Assembly: GCA_003435055.1 (NCBI GenBank)
Contig: QUMM01000011.1
Span: forward strand, 1 to 64,000
Direction: 5' to 3'
Source: Lachnospiraceae bacterium OF09-6
GTDB taxonomy: Bacteria; Bacillota; Clostridia; Lachnospirales; Lachnospiraceae
Length of the DNA: 64,000 bases
Shown piece by piece: positions 25,873 to 36,965 of this stretch. Each line of letters starts with the position of its first letter. Positions within the stretch are counted from its first letter, which is position 1. The position numbers and the translations under genes are program-made. Below the pieces are notes generated by a model. The model was not told where the DNA came from, did no database searches, and saw only the letters and a list, made by a program, of their open reading frames with translations.

Positions 25873-27258
25873 ATGTATAAGATAGATTTTCAGTCACCGG
25901 TTCATGTACATTTCATCGGAATCGGCGGCATCAGCATGAGCGGTCTGGCTGCTATTCTTCTGGATCGTGGTTTCACGGTATCTGGTTCTGACCGTGGAGA
26001 GTCCGACCTGACCAAATGGCTGACTTCCTCCGGAGCAAAGATTTTCTACGGACAGAAAGCCGAAAATATCGAAGACAGTATCGATCTGGTGGTTTATACC
26101 GCTGCGATTCATCCGGATAATCCAGAATATACAGAATGCGTCAGAAGAGGCCTTCCAATGCTGACCCGTGCTGAGCTTCTGGGACAGCTGATGACTAATT
26201 ATCAGTTGCCGATTGCCATATCCGGTACCCACGGCAAGACCACCACGACTTCTATGGTATCCCATATTCTGCTGGCCGCAGATACGGATCCAACCATTTC
26301 CGTTGGCGGTATTCTTCCTGCTATTCATGGTAATATCCGTGTCGGTTCTGATCGTATTTTTGTAACAGAAGCCTGTGAATATACCAACAGTTTTCTTGAC
26401 TTTTTCCCAAAGATCAGCATCATCCTGAATATCGATGCGGACCATCTGGATTTCTTTAAAGATCTGGATGATATCCGTCACTCATTCCGACTCTTTGCAG
26501 AAAAACTTCCGTCTGACGGAATTCTGATTATTAACAAAGCGATTCCAAATGTGGAAGCCATCACAAGCGGTCTGAACTGTAAGGTAGTTTACTATGATAT
26601 GAATGCTTCTGCACAGGCTGACTACTATGCCGCAAATATTTCTTACGATGCACTGGCCTGTGGCTCTTTCGATCTGATGCATGGTTCTGAAAATATGGGA
26701 CATTTTGTACTCCATGTTCCAGGCAGCCACAATGTGGATAACGCTGTTGCTGCACTGGCTCTGGCAGACCTGATTGGAATTCCTGTTGTAGATATGCAAA
26801 AGGGTCTGAATGAGTTCGGCGGTACCGAACGTCGCTTCCAGCACAAGGGCGAAATCGGTGGTGTCACCATTGTAGACGACTATGCTCATCATCCAACTGA
26901 GATCCGTGCCACACTCCAGGCCGCACAGAAGTGCGAACATCACACTCTGTGGTGCGTCTTCCAGCCCCACACCTACACCAGAACAAAGGCTTTGATGGAT
27001 GACTTTGCCTCTGCCCTTTCTCTGGCTGATAAGGTGGTTCTGGCTGACATCTATGCAGCCAGAGAGACCGACACACTGGGAATCAGTTCCCGGACTCTTC
27101 AACAGAAACTGCTGGATCTTGGCTGCGAAGCTTACTATTTTCCATCTTTTGATGAAATTGAAACATTTTTACTGGAAAATTGTACTCAGGGCGATTTGTT
27201 GATAACTATGGGTGCCGGAGATATTGTAAAAGTGGGCGAAAACCTGTTAGGGAAATAA
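25873..27258 (+). CDS. murC: UDP-N-acetylmuramate--L-alanine ligase
   Basis: 461 residues from the ATG at 25873, which has GAAGGAG eight bases upstream; the frame is open for 20 further codons without a good site. The N-terminal UDP-binding glycine loop is FIGIGGISMSGLA. The ATP loop is SGTHGKTTTTSM, and the metal and substrate segments EACEYTNSFL and DDYAHHPTEI follow. MurC adds the first amino acid of the peptidoglycan stem peptide in the cytoplasm. It is monocistronic, closed by a strong hairpin terminator in which DnaA boxes are embedded. Confidence 0.97.
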   Translation: MYKIDFQSPVHVHFIGIGGISMSGLAAILLDRGFTVSGSDRGESDLTKWLTSSGAKIFYGQKAENIEDSIDLVVYTAAIHPDNPEYTECVRRGLPMLTRAELLGQLMTNYQLPIAISGTHGKTTTTSMVSHILLAADTDPTISVGGILPAIHGNIRVGSDRIFVTEACEYTNSFLDFFPKISIILNIDADHLDFFKDLDDIRHSFRLFAEKLPSDGILIINKAIPNVEAITSGLNCKVVYYDMNASAQADYYAANISYDALACGSFDLMHGSENMGHFVLHVPGSHNVDNAVAALALADLIGIPVVDMQKGLNEFGGTERRFQHKGEIGGVTIVDDYAHHPTEIRATLQAAQKCEHHTLWCVFQPHTYTRTKALMDDFASALSLADKVVLADIYAARETDTLGISSRTLQQKLLDLGCEAYYFPSFDEIETFLLENCTQGDLLITMGAGDIVKVGENLLGK

Positions 27259-27451
27259 TTATCCACATTATCCACATGTTTATACACAGTTTTGTGTATA
27301 GAAACATGTGGATTTTTTTTGCCTTTTTTCTTTTTCTACAGAAATCGACTCACTTCGACTTTTCCCCGTAAATACAATGTTTTTTCGACTTTCAGAATTT
27401 TTCGTACAATTCCGACATTTTAATCTGTCCACATTATCCACATTATCCACA
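27259..27451. promoter_or_regulatory. DnaA-box cluster upstream of the primosome genes
   Basis: The perfect DnaA box TTATCCACA occurs four times as two tandem pairs: 27259-27267 with 27268-27276, and 27434-27442 with 27443-27451. TTATACACA (fitting the TTATNCACA consensus) is at 27280-27288, and a one-mismatch reverse box is at 27293-27301. An AT-rich stretch with several TTCGAC repeats lies between the pairs. The gap continues to 27622 and ends with a possible promoter (TATACT near 27511). The cluster lies between murC and the dnaD-like gene. Confidence 0.75.
27270..27320 (+). terminator. murC terminator
   Basis: ATCCACATGTTT pairs with AAACATGTGGAT and ATACACA pairs with TGTGTAT, giving a stem of about 19 pairs with a two-base bulge and a short loop, followed by eight T. 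Two of the DnaA boxes lie within the stem, so DnaA binding and termination may interact. Confidence 0.9.
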
Positions 27452-27622
27452 CTTTATGTTTACAACTTTTACGGGCAAAAGTCCTTATTTTCTTTTCAAA
27501 AAAGCTGTGTTATACTGGTTGAGCCGGGGAAACCGGCATCTAAATTAGTCAACAGGCGATCTATTATTTACTGCGCATTACGACAGCGAGCGTAACGCCC
27601 AATCTTCCGGAAGGTGAAAAAA

Positions 27623-28642
27623 GTGATTCTACATAAATATGCTGTAAATGATTTCACACTGGTACAGAACCAGTTTATCGACAATTACATGATTTCTGCA
27701 AATGGAGAATTTGTAAAAGTGTATCTTTATCTGCTCCGCTGTTCCACCAGCGATATGGAACTGACCATCTCTTCTATTGCTGATGCGCTGAATCATACTG
27801 AGAATGATGTACGGCGTGCCCTTTCCTACTGGGAACGACTTCATATTCTGCAGCTTACTTATGACGCTGACGGTACACTGACGGATATCACCTTTGTGGA
27901 TAACCAGAATATGGTTTCTGATCCACAGAAGCGTCTGAATCAATATGCTTCTTCTTTTGTGGATCTCCAGAATTCTCCGGCAAAGATCACTGTGTCAGCT
28001 GACCGCAAGAAGGAACTTTCCAGCCAGGAAGAGGTAAAACAGCTGCTATATATCGCCGAGCAGTACCTGGCAAAGCAGCTGAGCAGTACCGAAGTGAATC
28101 ACATTCTTTATTTTTATGACGAACTACATTTTTCTTCGGATCTGATTGAATATCTGATCGAATACTGCGTCTCCAAGGGAAAACGCAGCATAAACTATAT
28201 TCGTAAGGTTGCCCTGGAATGGGCTGCCCGTGGTGTCACTACTGTAAAAGAAGCGAAAGAAGACAGCACTTTTTACCACCGGGATTATTACACCATCCTG
28301 AATGCTTTCGGCATTCGTGGCCGTGGTCCGGCAAAGGCAGAAGCTGATTTCATGGCTATCTGGTTTCAGGAATATGGATTTACCACAGACATTATTCTGG
28401 AAGCAGTAAATCGCACCATAACCCGTATTCACACACCTAGTTTTGAATACGCTGACCGTATACTTCAGGAATGGAAGTCGAAGGGCGTCCGCCATGCATC
28501 GGACATTAACCAGCTGCCAAAGCCAGCTGCACGGGTTCCGAAGCGTCAGAACGCTGCTCCTTCCAATGCCTCTGACAAGTTCGGTTTTCCACAGCGTAAT
28601 TATGATTTTGACCAGCTGGAGCAGCAGCTTCTGGACTGCTAA
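27623..28642 (+). CDS. DnaD-domain replication initiation protein
   Basis: 339 residues from the GTG at 27623, six bases after GGAAGG; an in-frame GTG at 27614 sits too close to that site. The N-terminal ~115 residues are a winged-helix module typical of DnaD/DnaB (ANGEFVKVYLYLLRCS, SIADALNHTENDVRRALSYW). The C-terminal part holds two DnaD-like helical domains (IEYCVSKGKRSINYIRKVALEW and YADRILQEWKSKGV). Such proteins load the replicative helicase at the origin and at stalled forks. The gene is followed after nine bases by the helicase-loader ATPase, and DnaA boxes lie upstream. Confidence 0.88.
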   Translation: MILHKYAVNDFTLVQNQFIDNYMISANGEFVKVYLYLLRCSTSDMELTISSIADALNHTENDVRRALSYWERLHILQLTYDADGTLTDITFVDNQNMVSDPQKRLNQYASSFVDLQNSPAKITVSADRKKELSSQEEVKQLLYIAEQYLAKQLSSTEVNHILYFYDELHFSSDLIEYLIEYCVSKGKRSINYIRKVALEWAARGVTTVKEAKEDSTFYHRDYYTILNAFGIRGRGPAKAEADFMAIWFQEYGFTTDIILEAVNRTITRIHTPSFEYADRILQEWKSKGVRHASDINQLPKPAARVPKRQNAAPSNASDKFGFPQRNYDFDQLEQQLLDC

Positions 28643-28651
28643 GGAGGATTT

Positions 28652-29650
28652 ATGGCTCTGAACAATTCACAATATGATGCAATTATGCGGGACTATCAAC
28701 GTCTGCAGTCCCTGCACCGGCATGAACTGGACGATCGGATTCAGGACGCTTATCAGCGTTTTCCACGTCTTCAGGAGATTCAGGCTCAGATTGCTTCAGA
28801 AAGCGTGACATGCGGCAGACAGCTGCTTGGCGGAGATGAACAGGCTCTGGAACGTCTGAAGGAGCACATTCACTGTCTGAGCCAGGAGCGTGCAGCTATT
28901 TTACTAAAAGGAGGTTATCCATCCGATTATCTGGAGCTGACTTATACCTGCCCACATTGCAAAGATACCGGTTATATTGGCAATCAAAAATGCCAGTGCT
29001 TTAAAAAAGCCGAAATTGATCTTTTATATACACAGTCCAATTTACAGGGGATTCTGGAAGAAGAGAATTTTTCTACTTTTTCTTATGACTATTATTCGAA
29101 TGAGATCAAAGATGCCTCCGGTAAGACTTCTCTGGAGCGCATTCATCGTGTGACCGATATCTGTCACCAGTTTATCCGTGATTTTGATCAGACTTTTTCC
29201 AATCTGTTCTTTTACGGCGATACCGGTGTTGGAAAGACATTCCTCTCCCACTGTATTGCAAAGGAACTGCTGGATACCACTCATTCAGTCATCTATTTTT
29301 CCGCTCAGGAACTGTTTCAGAATTTTGCGGACAAACGATTCAACCGTACCAGTGAGAAAGTGGATTCCACAGAGCATATCTATGACTGTGATCTGCTGAT
29401 CATTGACGATCTGGGTACCGAGCTGACGAACTCTTTCGTGAATGCAGAACTGTTCTCCTGCATCAATGAACGTCTGATCAACCAGAAGTCTACCATTATT
29501 TCTACAAATCTTCCGTTGGAGTCTTTCGCTTCCGCTTATTCCGAGCGTATTTTTTCTCGTATCTCTAACGGATATACCATGTTGAAACTTTTTGGTAAAG
29601 ACATCCGCGTACAGAAAAAAGTCCAAAGGCTTTCTGCTAAAAAGTCTTGA
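28652..29650 (+). CDS. DnaC/DnaI-like helicase loader ATPase
   Basis: 332 residues. A zinc-binding motif CPHCKDTGYIGNQKCQC (about residues 90-110) is followed by an AAA+ domain: Walker A GDTGVGKTFLSH, Walker B LLIIDDLGTE, sensor segment STNLPLESF and an arginine-containing RIFSRISNGY. This is the arrangement of Bacillus DnaI: zinc domain, then ATPase. It loads the DnaB-type helicase, working with the DnaD-like protein encoded directly upstream. AGGAGG precedes the ATG. Confidence 0.9.
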   Translation: MALNNSQYDAIMRDYQRLQSLHRHELDDRIQDAYQRFPRLQEIQAQIASESVTCGRQLLGGDEQALERLKEHIHCLSQERAAILLKGGYPSDYLELTYTCPHCKDTGYIGNQKCQCFKKAEIDLLYTQSNLQGILEEENFSTFSYDYYSNEIKDASGKTSLERIHRVTDICHQFIRDFDQTFSNLFFYGDTGVGKTFLSHCIAKELLDTTHSVIYFSAQELFQNFADKRFNRTSEKVDSTEHIYDCDLLIIDDLGTELTNSFVNAELFSCINERLINQKSTIISTNLPLESFASAYSERIFSRISNGYTMLKLFGKDIRVQKKVQRLSAKKS

Positions 29651-29776
29651 ATAAATAAATATTTCTACTTATACTAAAGATGAGATTAACTGCGCAAGTT
29701 ATAGAGATAGCAGTTACCGCCAATATTTATAACAGATGATAAGGCAATTTGATAAAATATTTTTGGAGGATGAATT

Positions 29777-30945
29777 ATGCAGGCAGAATTTTGTAATCTT
29801 GATTCTATACCTGTTGGACCACTGGGGATCATCCCAATGGCCAGCTGCAGCGAACTAGGAAAGAAGGTAGATAAGCATCTCGTTTCCTGGAGACACGAAC
29901 GGGAGCATGCCCAGAAAAGATCCGTTGCATTAAAAGAATATGAAAAAGAAAGCTACGTGATTAATGCGAAAGTTCCACGTTTTGGTTCTGGAGAGGCCAA
30001 AGGTATTATCACAGAATCTGTCAGAGGGGACGATCTCTACATCCTCGTGGATGTCTGCAATTACAGCCTGACTTATTCTCTCAGCGGCCATATAAACCAT
30101 ATGTCTCCAGACGATCATTACCAGGATCTGAAGCGTATCATTGCTGCTGCTGAAGGAAAGGCTAAGAGAATCAACGTTATTATGCCATTCTTATATGAAG
30201 GTCGTCAGCATAAGAGAAACGGACGTGAGTCTCTGGACTGCGCACTGGCTCTTCAGGAACTTACTAAAATGGGTGTGGATAACATCATTACCTTTGATGC
30301 CCATGACCCTCGTGTTCAGAACGCCATTCCGCTTCACGGATTCGAGACTGTACAGCCTGTCTACCAGTTTATCAAGGGATTTTTCAAAGCTGCACCTGGT
30401 CTTCATATCGACAAGGACAGCATGATGATCATCAGCCGGATGAAGGCGGTATGGGACGTGCTATTTATATGGCCAACGTACTTGGACTGGATATGGGTAT
30501 GTTCTATAAGCGCCGTGATTATTCCAGAATTGTGGATGGCCGCAACCCGATCGTTGCCCACGAATTCCTTGGATCTAACGTAGCTGGCAAAGATATGGTC
30601 ATTGTGGATGATATGATCTCATCTGGTGACAGTATTCTGGAAGTAGCCGCTGAATTAAAAGAGCTGAAGGCAAACCGCATCTTCCTTTGCTCTACCTTCG
30701 GACTCTTCACCAATGGTATGGAGAAGTTTGATAAAGCTTATGAACAGGGTGTATTTGACTATCTTCTTACCACCAACCTGGTATATCAGACACCTGAACT
30801 GCTCTCACGTCCTTACTATACCAGCTGCGACCTGAGCAAATATCTTGCTTATATCATTGATACACTGAATCATGATGAATCCATCAGTCATCTGCTGAAT
30901 CCTCTGGATCGTATCAACAGATTCCTTGCAAAGAATAATAAATAA
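29777..30945 (+). CDS. prs: Ribose-phosphate pyrophosphokinase family protein (frame broken once)
   Basis: 389 residues when one base is restored near 30436 (CCC reads CC). The first frame runs to HIDKDSMMIIS; the second continues DEGGMGRAIYMANVLGLD and contains the PRPP-binding loop VIVDDMISSGDSILE. The conserved early segments NVIMPFLYEGRQHKR and NIITFDAHDPRVQNAI are present. The protein is longer than classical Prs (~315) by an N-terminal extension seen in a clostridial subgroup. It makes PRPP from ribose-5-phosphate and ATP, feeding purine synthesis; purL lies convergently downstream. GGAGG precedes the ATG. A small dyad (TAACTGC...GCAGTTA) is in the leader at 29687-29716. Confidence 0.9.
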
Positions 30946-30970
30946 AATTTATACACAATTTACTATTATA

Positions 30971-31003
30971 AAAAACAGGCATCATATCCGATGCCTGTTT
31001 TTT
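30971..31003. terminator. Bidirectional terminator between prs and purL
   Basis: AAAAACAGGCAT and ATGCCTGTTTTT form a long perfect stem around an eight-base loop, with A-run and T-run on opposite sides, so it can stop both convergent transcripts. Confidence 0.92.
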
Positions 31004-31030
31004 ATAAATGTTCGCTGAGCGTGCATTCTA

Positions 31031-34000
31031 TTATTTAAAGTACTTTACTCCGGATTCGAAGATCTTCAGATCCTGTTCTCCATAGATATTGATTGCTACC
31101 GATTCACCTCGTCTTTCAGAATGTGCCATCTTACCGAGGACACGTCCATCCGGACTTGTGATACCTTCGATAGCCATATAAGAACCGTTTACATTCCACT
31201 CTTCATTGTTAATGTCCAGTTCTCCATCCGGTGTCACATACTGGGTAGCTACCTGCCCATTGGCAAACAGTCTCTCGATCCATTCTTTTGGCGCAACGAA
31301 ACGGCCTTCCCCATGGGAAGCAGGATTACAGTAAGTTGCTCCAGGTGTAGCCAACTGCAGCCATGGAGATTTGTTGCTTACGACTTTTGTATAAACCATC
31401 TTAGAGATGTGACGGTTAATAGTATTGAGGTCAGGGTCGGAGAGTCTTCTTTCTGTCCTGTGATCGCACCATACGGAACCAGTCCCAGTTTAATCAATGC
31501 CTGGAATCCATTACAGATACCCAGTGCCAGACCGTCTCTTTCCTCTAACAGCTTCGTTACTGCTTCTTTTAACTTTGCATTCTGGAATGCTGTAGCAAAG
31601 AACTTGGCAGATCCATCTGGTTCATCACCTGCGGAGAATCCTCCTGGGAACATGATGATCTGTGCCTGATTGATCGCTTTCTCAAAAATCTCTACAGAGT
31701 CGCGGATGTCTTCAGCAGTCAGGTTCTTGAATACTTTTACATCTACCTCTGCACCTGCACGTTCAAAGGCCTTCGTACTGTCGTATTCACAGTTTGTTCC
31801 CGGAAATACCGGAATGAAGACACGAGGCTGTGCTACTTTATGTTTGCAGACGTAAATATTCTGTGTCTTATATACGCCATTCTCGATCACTGCGTCTTTA
31901 TCTTCTGGCTTCACACACATAAATACTGCCGTAGGACCATCAGATGCTGTCTCTTCGCCCAGGAATGCGGTTCCGCCCTGTTCTCCAGATACTGTCTTAA
32001 ATACCTTCTCCAGAGTACCTTTCCATGCTTCCAGAGCTTCATCCAGTGTAATCTTCACATCTTTATAAGCCAGCACTGGTGTATCTGTCACTTCACCGAT
32101 CACGATACCACCTGCCGTCAGTTTATCCACTTCTTCTGCCGGTACTTCTGCAACCAGATCACCAAATCCAGGTGCAAACAGGGTATCTTTCTCCAGTGTA
32201 TCATTTAACTGTACACCCAGACCGTTACCAAATGCCATCTTGGATACTGCCAGAGCCACACCCTTGCCATCCAGTGTATAAGCTGATACGATCTTTCCTG
32301 CCTTTACGTCCTCAAAGAACTTGCCATAGAGATCTTTTACCTGTTCATATACTGGCAGATCATATGCATCTTTTTCAATCTGGAACAGAACCAGCTTATT
32401 TCCTGCTTTTTTCAGTTCCGGGGAAATCATCGTCTTGTCACTGGCTACATCCACTGCAAAAGACACCAGTGTCGGTGGTACATCAATCTCATTGAAGGTA
32501 CCGGACATGGAGTCTTTTCCACCGATAGATGGAAGTCCAAATCCCAGCTGTGCTTCATAAGAACCTAAGAGTGCTGCAAACGGCTGACTCCATCTCTTTG
32601 GATCCTCGCTCATTCTACGGAAGTATTCCTGGAATGTCAGACGGATCTTCTTATAGTCTCCACCACCTGCTACGATCTTGGCTACGGACTCCAGTACTGC
32701 GTAAACAGCTCCGTGATATGGGCTCCAACTGGACAGATATGGGTCAAATCCATAAGCCATCATCGTTACTGTATCGGTCTTACCTTTCAGTACTGGAGCT
32801 TTGCTACCATGGCCTGCGTCTCTGTCAGCTGATATTTTCCACCATAAGGCATCAGCACACTGCCAGCCCCGATAGAACTGTCGAACATCTCCACAAGTCC
32901 CTTCTGGGAGCATCCGTTTAAGTCTGCCAGATCCTCCAGCCATTTTTCTTTTACATCTGCTACGGACTCTTTTGCAAAATAATTATCTTTTTCAGATGGA
33001 ATCTCTACAAATACATTTGTCTCCTGGTGTGCACCGTTGGTATCCAGAAAAGCTCTGCTGATATTTACAATCTCTTTATCTCTCCAGATCAGCACCAGTC
33101 TCGGTGTTTCCGTAACAACTGCCACCTCTACAGCTTCCAGATTTTCTTCCCTGGCATATTTCAGGAATTCTTCCACGTCTGCCGGATCTACTACAACTGC
33201 CATACGCTCCTGGGATTCGGAAATGGCGATTTCCGTTCCATCCAGTCCGGCATATTTTTTCGGTACCTTGTCCAGATAAATCTGGAGTCCGTCTGCCAGT
33301 TCTCCGATAGCAACGGATACACCACCGGCACCAAAGTCATTACATTTTTTAATCAGACGACTAACTTCCGGTCTGCGGAACATACGCTGAATCTTTCGTT
33401 CTGTAGGTGCATTACCTTTCTGTACTTCGGCTCCACATACTTCGATAGAACTCTCTGTATGTACTTTGGAAGAACCGGTTGCTCCACCGATACCATCACG
33501 TCCGGTACGGCCACCAAGCAGGATAATGATATCTCCAGGATCTGATGTCAGTCTCTTTACGTCTTTTCTTGGAGCGGCACCCATAACGGCTCCGATCTCC
33601 ATTCTCTTTGCTACATAATTCGGATGATAGATTTCTTTTACATATCCGGTTGCCAGACCGATCTGGTTACCATAGGAAGAATATCCATGAGCCGCCTGAC
33701 GTACCAGCTTCTTCTGAGGCAGCTTACCCTTCAGAGTATCTTTCACAGAGACTGTAGGATCTGCCGCACCTGTTACACGCATTGCCTGATATACATAAGT
33801 TCTTCCTGATAACGGATCTCGGATAGCTCCACCAAGACAGGTCGCTGCACCACCAAACGGTTCGATCTCTGTTGGGTGGTTATGTGTTTCATTCTTGAAA
33901 TTTACCAGCCATTCTTCTACTTCACCATCAATTTCTACCGGAACAACAATACTGCAGGCATTGATCTCATCAGACTCTTCCTGATCATCCAGCATACCTT

Positions 34001-34865
34001 CTTTTTTCAGCTTTCTCATCGCCATCAATGCCAGATCCATCAGGCAGACAAACTTGTCATCTCTTCCCTTAAAGATCTCTGCACGATCTGCCAGATACTT
34101 TTCATAAGTACCTACAATAGGCTTTTTATAATCTCCTTCCCCAAATTCCACATTCTTTAACTCTGTGGAAAATGTGGTATGGCGACAGTGATCAGACCAG
34201 TAGGTATCCAGCACACGAATCTCTGTCATGCTTGGATCTCTTTTTTCTTCTCCTGCAAAATAATGCTGAATATGCTGGAAATCTTTAAAAATCATGGCAA
34301 GATTCAGAGAATCATAGAGGTCCTTTAAGGCCGCCTCTGGCATCTCTGTGAAACCGTTAAAAATCATGACATCTTTTGGCTCATCAAATACCGTAACAAG
34401 AGTATCCGGCTTTTTCATGTCCGTCTCTCTGGAATCCACCGGATTGATGCAATAGCTCTTAATTGCTGCGAACTCATCATCTGTGATCTTTCCTTCAATT
34501 ACATACGTTGTTGCAGAACGAATAACCGGATCTTCATCTTCCTTCAGGAACTTGACACACTGAACAGCCGAATCTGCTCTCTGATCGAACTGTCCTGGAA
34601 GATATTCTACAGAAAAAGTTCTGTCTTCTGATCCCATTTCAAAACTTTCGCGATATAACTGGTCTACCGGTGGCTCTGAAAATACCGTCTTGCATGCTGC
34701 CTCAAATACTTCATCAGAAATATTTTCCACATCATAACGGATCAGTACCCTTACTCCCGTCATGTTATCAATTCCCAGATAGCTTCGGATTTCATGTTTC
34801 AATTCTTTGGCCTGCACTGCATATGCCGGTTTTTTCTCCACATAAACTCTTCTTACGTTACTCAT
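31031..34865 (-). CDS. purL: Phosphoribosylformylglycinamidine synthase, single-chain (frame broken twice)
   Basis: 1278 residues when two bases are restored. The start is the ATG at 34865 with GGAGGAG upstream; the frame is open for 29 codons more. The PurS-like N-terminus is followed by the synthetase halves (FKNETHNHPTEIEPFGGAATC, SGRTYVYQAMRV) and a C-terminal glutamine amidotransferase domain with the catalytic Cys in LGICNGFQAL. Breaks are near 32795 (GGG reads GG on the plus strand) and near 31428 (AA reads A); both single-base changes restore conserved sequence across the junction. The enzyme performs step four of purine synthesis. Imperfect hairpin sequence (TCCGGAGCCTG...CAGGCTTTCGGA) lies in the 104-base leader. 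Confidence 0.94.
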
Positions 34866-34969
34866 AAGCTCCTCCATGTTTTCTCCATGTTGTTTATTTG
34901 TAAATGCTCCGAAAGCCTGCATTACCAGATATTTACCACAGGCTCCGGACAATTACGTTCTGTCACTAA

Positions 34970-36345
34970 CTACTCAGCAAGAAATGCCATATAACACTTC
35001 TTTGCTTCATAAACATCTGCTTTGCTGACAATCTCCCATGGTGCATGCATGCTCATGACTGCTACACCACAATCGATTACCTGCATTCCGTATAAAGCAA
35101 GGATATAAGCGATGGTTCCGCCGCCGCCGATATCGACTTTCCCCAGTTCTGCTGTCTGGAATGCCACGTTATGCTTATCCAGAATTTTTCGCAGTTCTGC
35201 CATATACTCTGCATTGGCATCATTAGAACCAGACTTTCCTCTGGAACCTGTATATTTATTGAAAACAATTCCTTTTGCAAAATATGCTGCATTTTTCTTT
35301 TCAAATACAGATGCGTATTCCGGATCATATGCAGCACTTACATCAGAAGAAAGCATTTTAGAATTGGCCAATGTTCTTCTTAAAGTAAGGTCAGAATATA
35401 CACCCATACAGTTCAGAAGCTCTGCTACTGTGTTTTCAAAGAATCTGGACTGCATGCCAGTCGCACCTACGCTTCCGATCTCTTCTTTATCTACCAGGAT
35501 ACAGCATGCTGTACGTTTCACTTTTTTCATATCCAGGATAGCTTCTAATGAGGTGTAAGCACACACTCTGTCATCCTGTCCATAAGCAAGAATCATGCTG
35601 CGGTCCAGACCACATTCTCTTGCTTTACCTGCCGGAACCACTTCCAGCTCTGCGGAAAGGAAATCCTCTTCCTCTATGTCGTATTTCTCCTTTAACAGAT
35701 TCAATACATTTTTCTTCACAGCATCTTTTTCTTCCTCTTTCAGTGGAATATTACCAATCAGGAGATTCAGTGCTTCTCCTTCCACTGCTTTTGCCGCTTT
35801 CTTCTCCATCTGTTCACCGGACAGATGAATCAGCAGATCAGAAATACAGAATACCGGATCATCTTCTTCCTCTCCAATATTGATCTCTGCTACACTGCCA
35901 TCCTTTTTTGCAACTACGCCGTGCAGTGCCAGAGGAATGGTTACCCACTGATATTTCTTGATTCCACCATAGTAATGGGTATCCAGATAAGCCAGTTCTG
36001 TATCTTCATACAGTGGATTCTGCTTCAGATCCAGACGAGGAGAATCAATATGGCTCCAAGAATATTCATTCCTTTTTCGATATCCTTGCTTCCGATGATA
36101 AACAGGGCAATTGCCTTTTCCATAAACACATCGTATACACGGTCGCCGGCCTGAAGCCTTTCGCCGGAACGGATGACCTCCTTCAGGTCTTTGAACCCTT
36201 CTTTTTTTGCCTGCTTCACTGCGGCCTTGACACATTCTCTTTCTGTCTTTCCATTATCCAGAAAATGACGGTAATTCTTATTCAGTTTTTCCAGCTCTGC
36301 CAGTTCCTTTTTTCCGTAACTGGTCCATACATTTTTTCTTTCCAT
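34970..36345 (-). CDS. M18-family aminopeptidase (frame broken once)
   Basis: 458 residues when one base is restored near 36052 (GGG reads GG on the plus strand). The restored junction reads NILGAHIDSPRLDLK, with the metal-binding His of M18 peptidases. Further motifs are CILVDKEEIGSVGATGMQS (metal-binding Glu pair) and the C-terminal MSMHAPWEIVSKADVYEA with the last metal His. These are cytosolic or self-assembling zinc aminopeptidases acting on N-terminal acidic or neutral residues. GGAGATG lies upstream of the ATG. It is the gene upstream of purL on the same strand, 104 bases apart; no shared role is obvious. Confidence 0.92.
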
Positions 36346-36413
36346 TTTTGTTCACATCTCCATTATCTATTCCTTTATTGTTATGTGGGAGCAACTTTCC
36401 AAGTCATCCCACA

Positions 36414-36932
36414 TCAGTGAATCAGTCCAAACTTGCTAAACGGATAGATCCGTACAAATGCTTTTCCAAGAATATGACTTCTCGGTACCGGGCCAATCAC
36501 ACGGCTGTCACTGCTGTGATTCCGGTTATCTCCCATGCACCAGTATTCATCCTCTCCCAGTGTAATCTCCTGCGCTGCCAGACCGGGATCCTGAATCACT
36601 TCTCTTCCATAATCCTCATCCAGAATTTCACCGTTGATATAAATATTTCCTTCTTCATCGATCCGCACTGTCTCTCCAGGTAAACCAATAATACGTTTGA
36701 TCCAGCGTTTATCCTTCTGATCATCCGGATAAATAACGACAATATCAAACCTTTCCGGATCTGTAAAACGATAAGACAGCTTATCACAGATCAGATTGTC
36801 TCTGTCCTGAAGTGTGTCCTCCATCGAATGTCCATCTACCTGTACTCTCTGTCCTACAAATGTAACAATAAACAATGCTGCCAGTATCGCTACTGCAAAG
36901 CATCCGATCCAGCTTAATATTTCCTTCTTCAT
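36414..36932 (-). CDS. lepB: Signal peptidase I
   Basis: 172 residues from the ATG at 36932, which has AAGGAG upstream; an ATG ten codons earlier lacks a site. One N-terminal membrane helix is followed by the extracytoplasmic protease domain. The catalytic Ser is in VDGHSMEDTL and the Lys in WIKRIIGLPGE; box E (GDNRNHSSDSR) is complete. It releases secreted proteins from the membrane by cutting at A-x-A sites. It ends the six-gene minus-strand envelope run and is separated from the CPBP gene by 33 bases. Confidence 0.95.
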   Translation of the reverse strand: MKKEILSWIGCFAVAILAALFIVTFVGQRVQVDGHSMEDTLQDRDNLICDKLSYRFTDPERFDIVVIYPDDQKDKRWIKRIIGLPGETVRIDEEGNIYINGEILDEDYGREVIQDPGLAAQEITLGEDEYWCMGDNRNHSSDSRVIGPVPRSHILGKAFVRIYPFSKFGLIH

Positions 36933-36965
36933 CTGTTTCTCCTTTTTCTCGTTTCTGATCATCTG

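Noticed and set aside
25894..27102. Long minus-strand frames opposite murC
   Set aside because: Antisense shadows of a conserved gene; low-complexity translation and no ribosome-binding site.
27259..27451. Chromosomal origin oriC
   Set aside because: The DnaA-box cluster is suggestive, but no dnaA or dnaN is near and genome skew is not available; kept only as a DnaA-box cluster.
29651..29776. Purine riboswitch or attenuator before prs
   Set aside because: Only one small dyad (TAACTGC...GCAGTTA) is present, with no terminator and no purine aptamer core.
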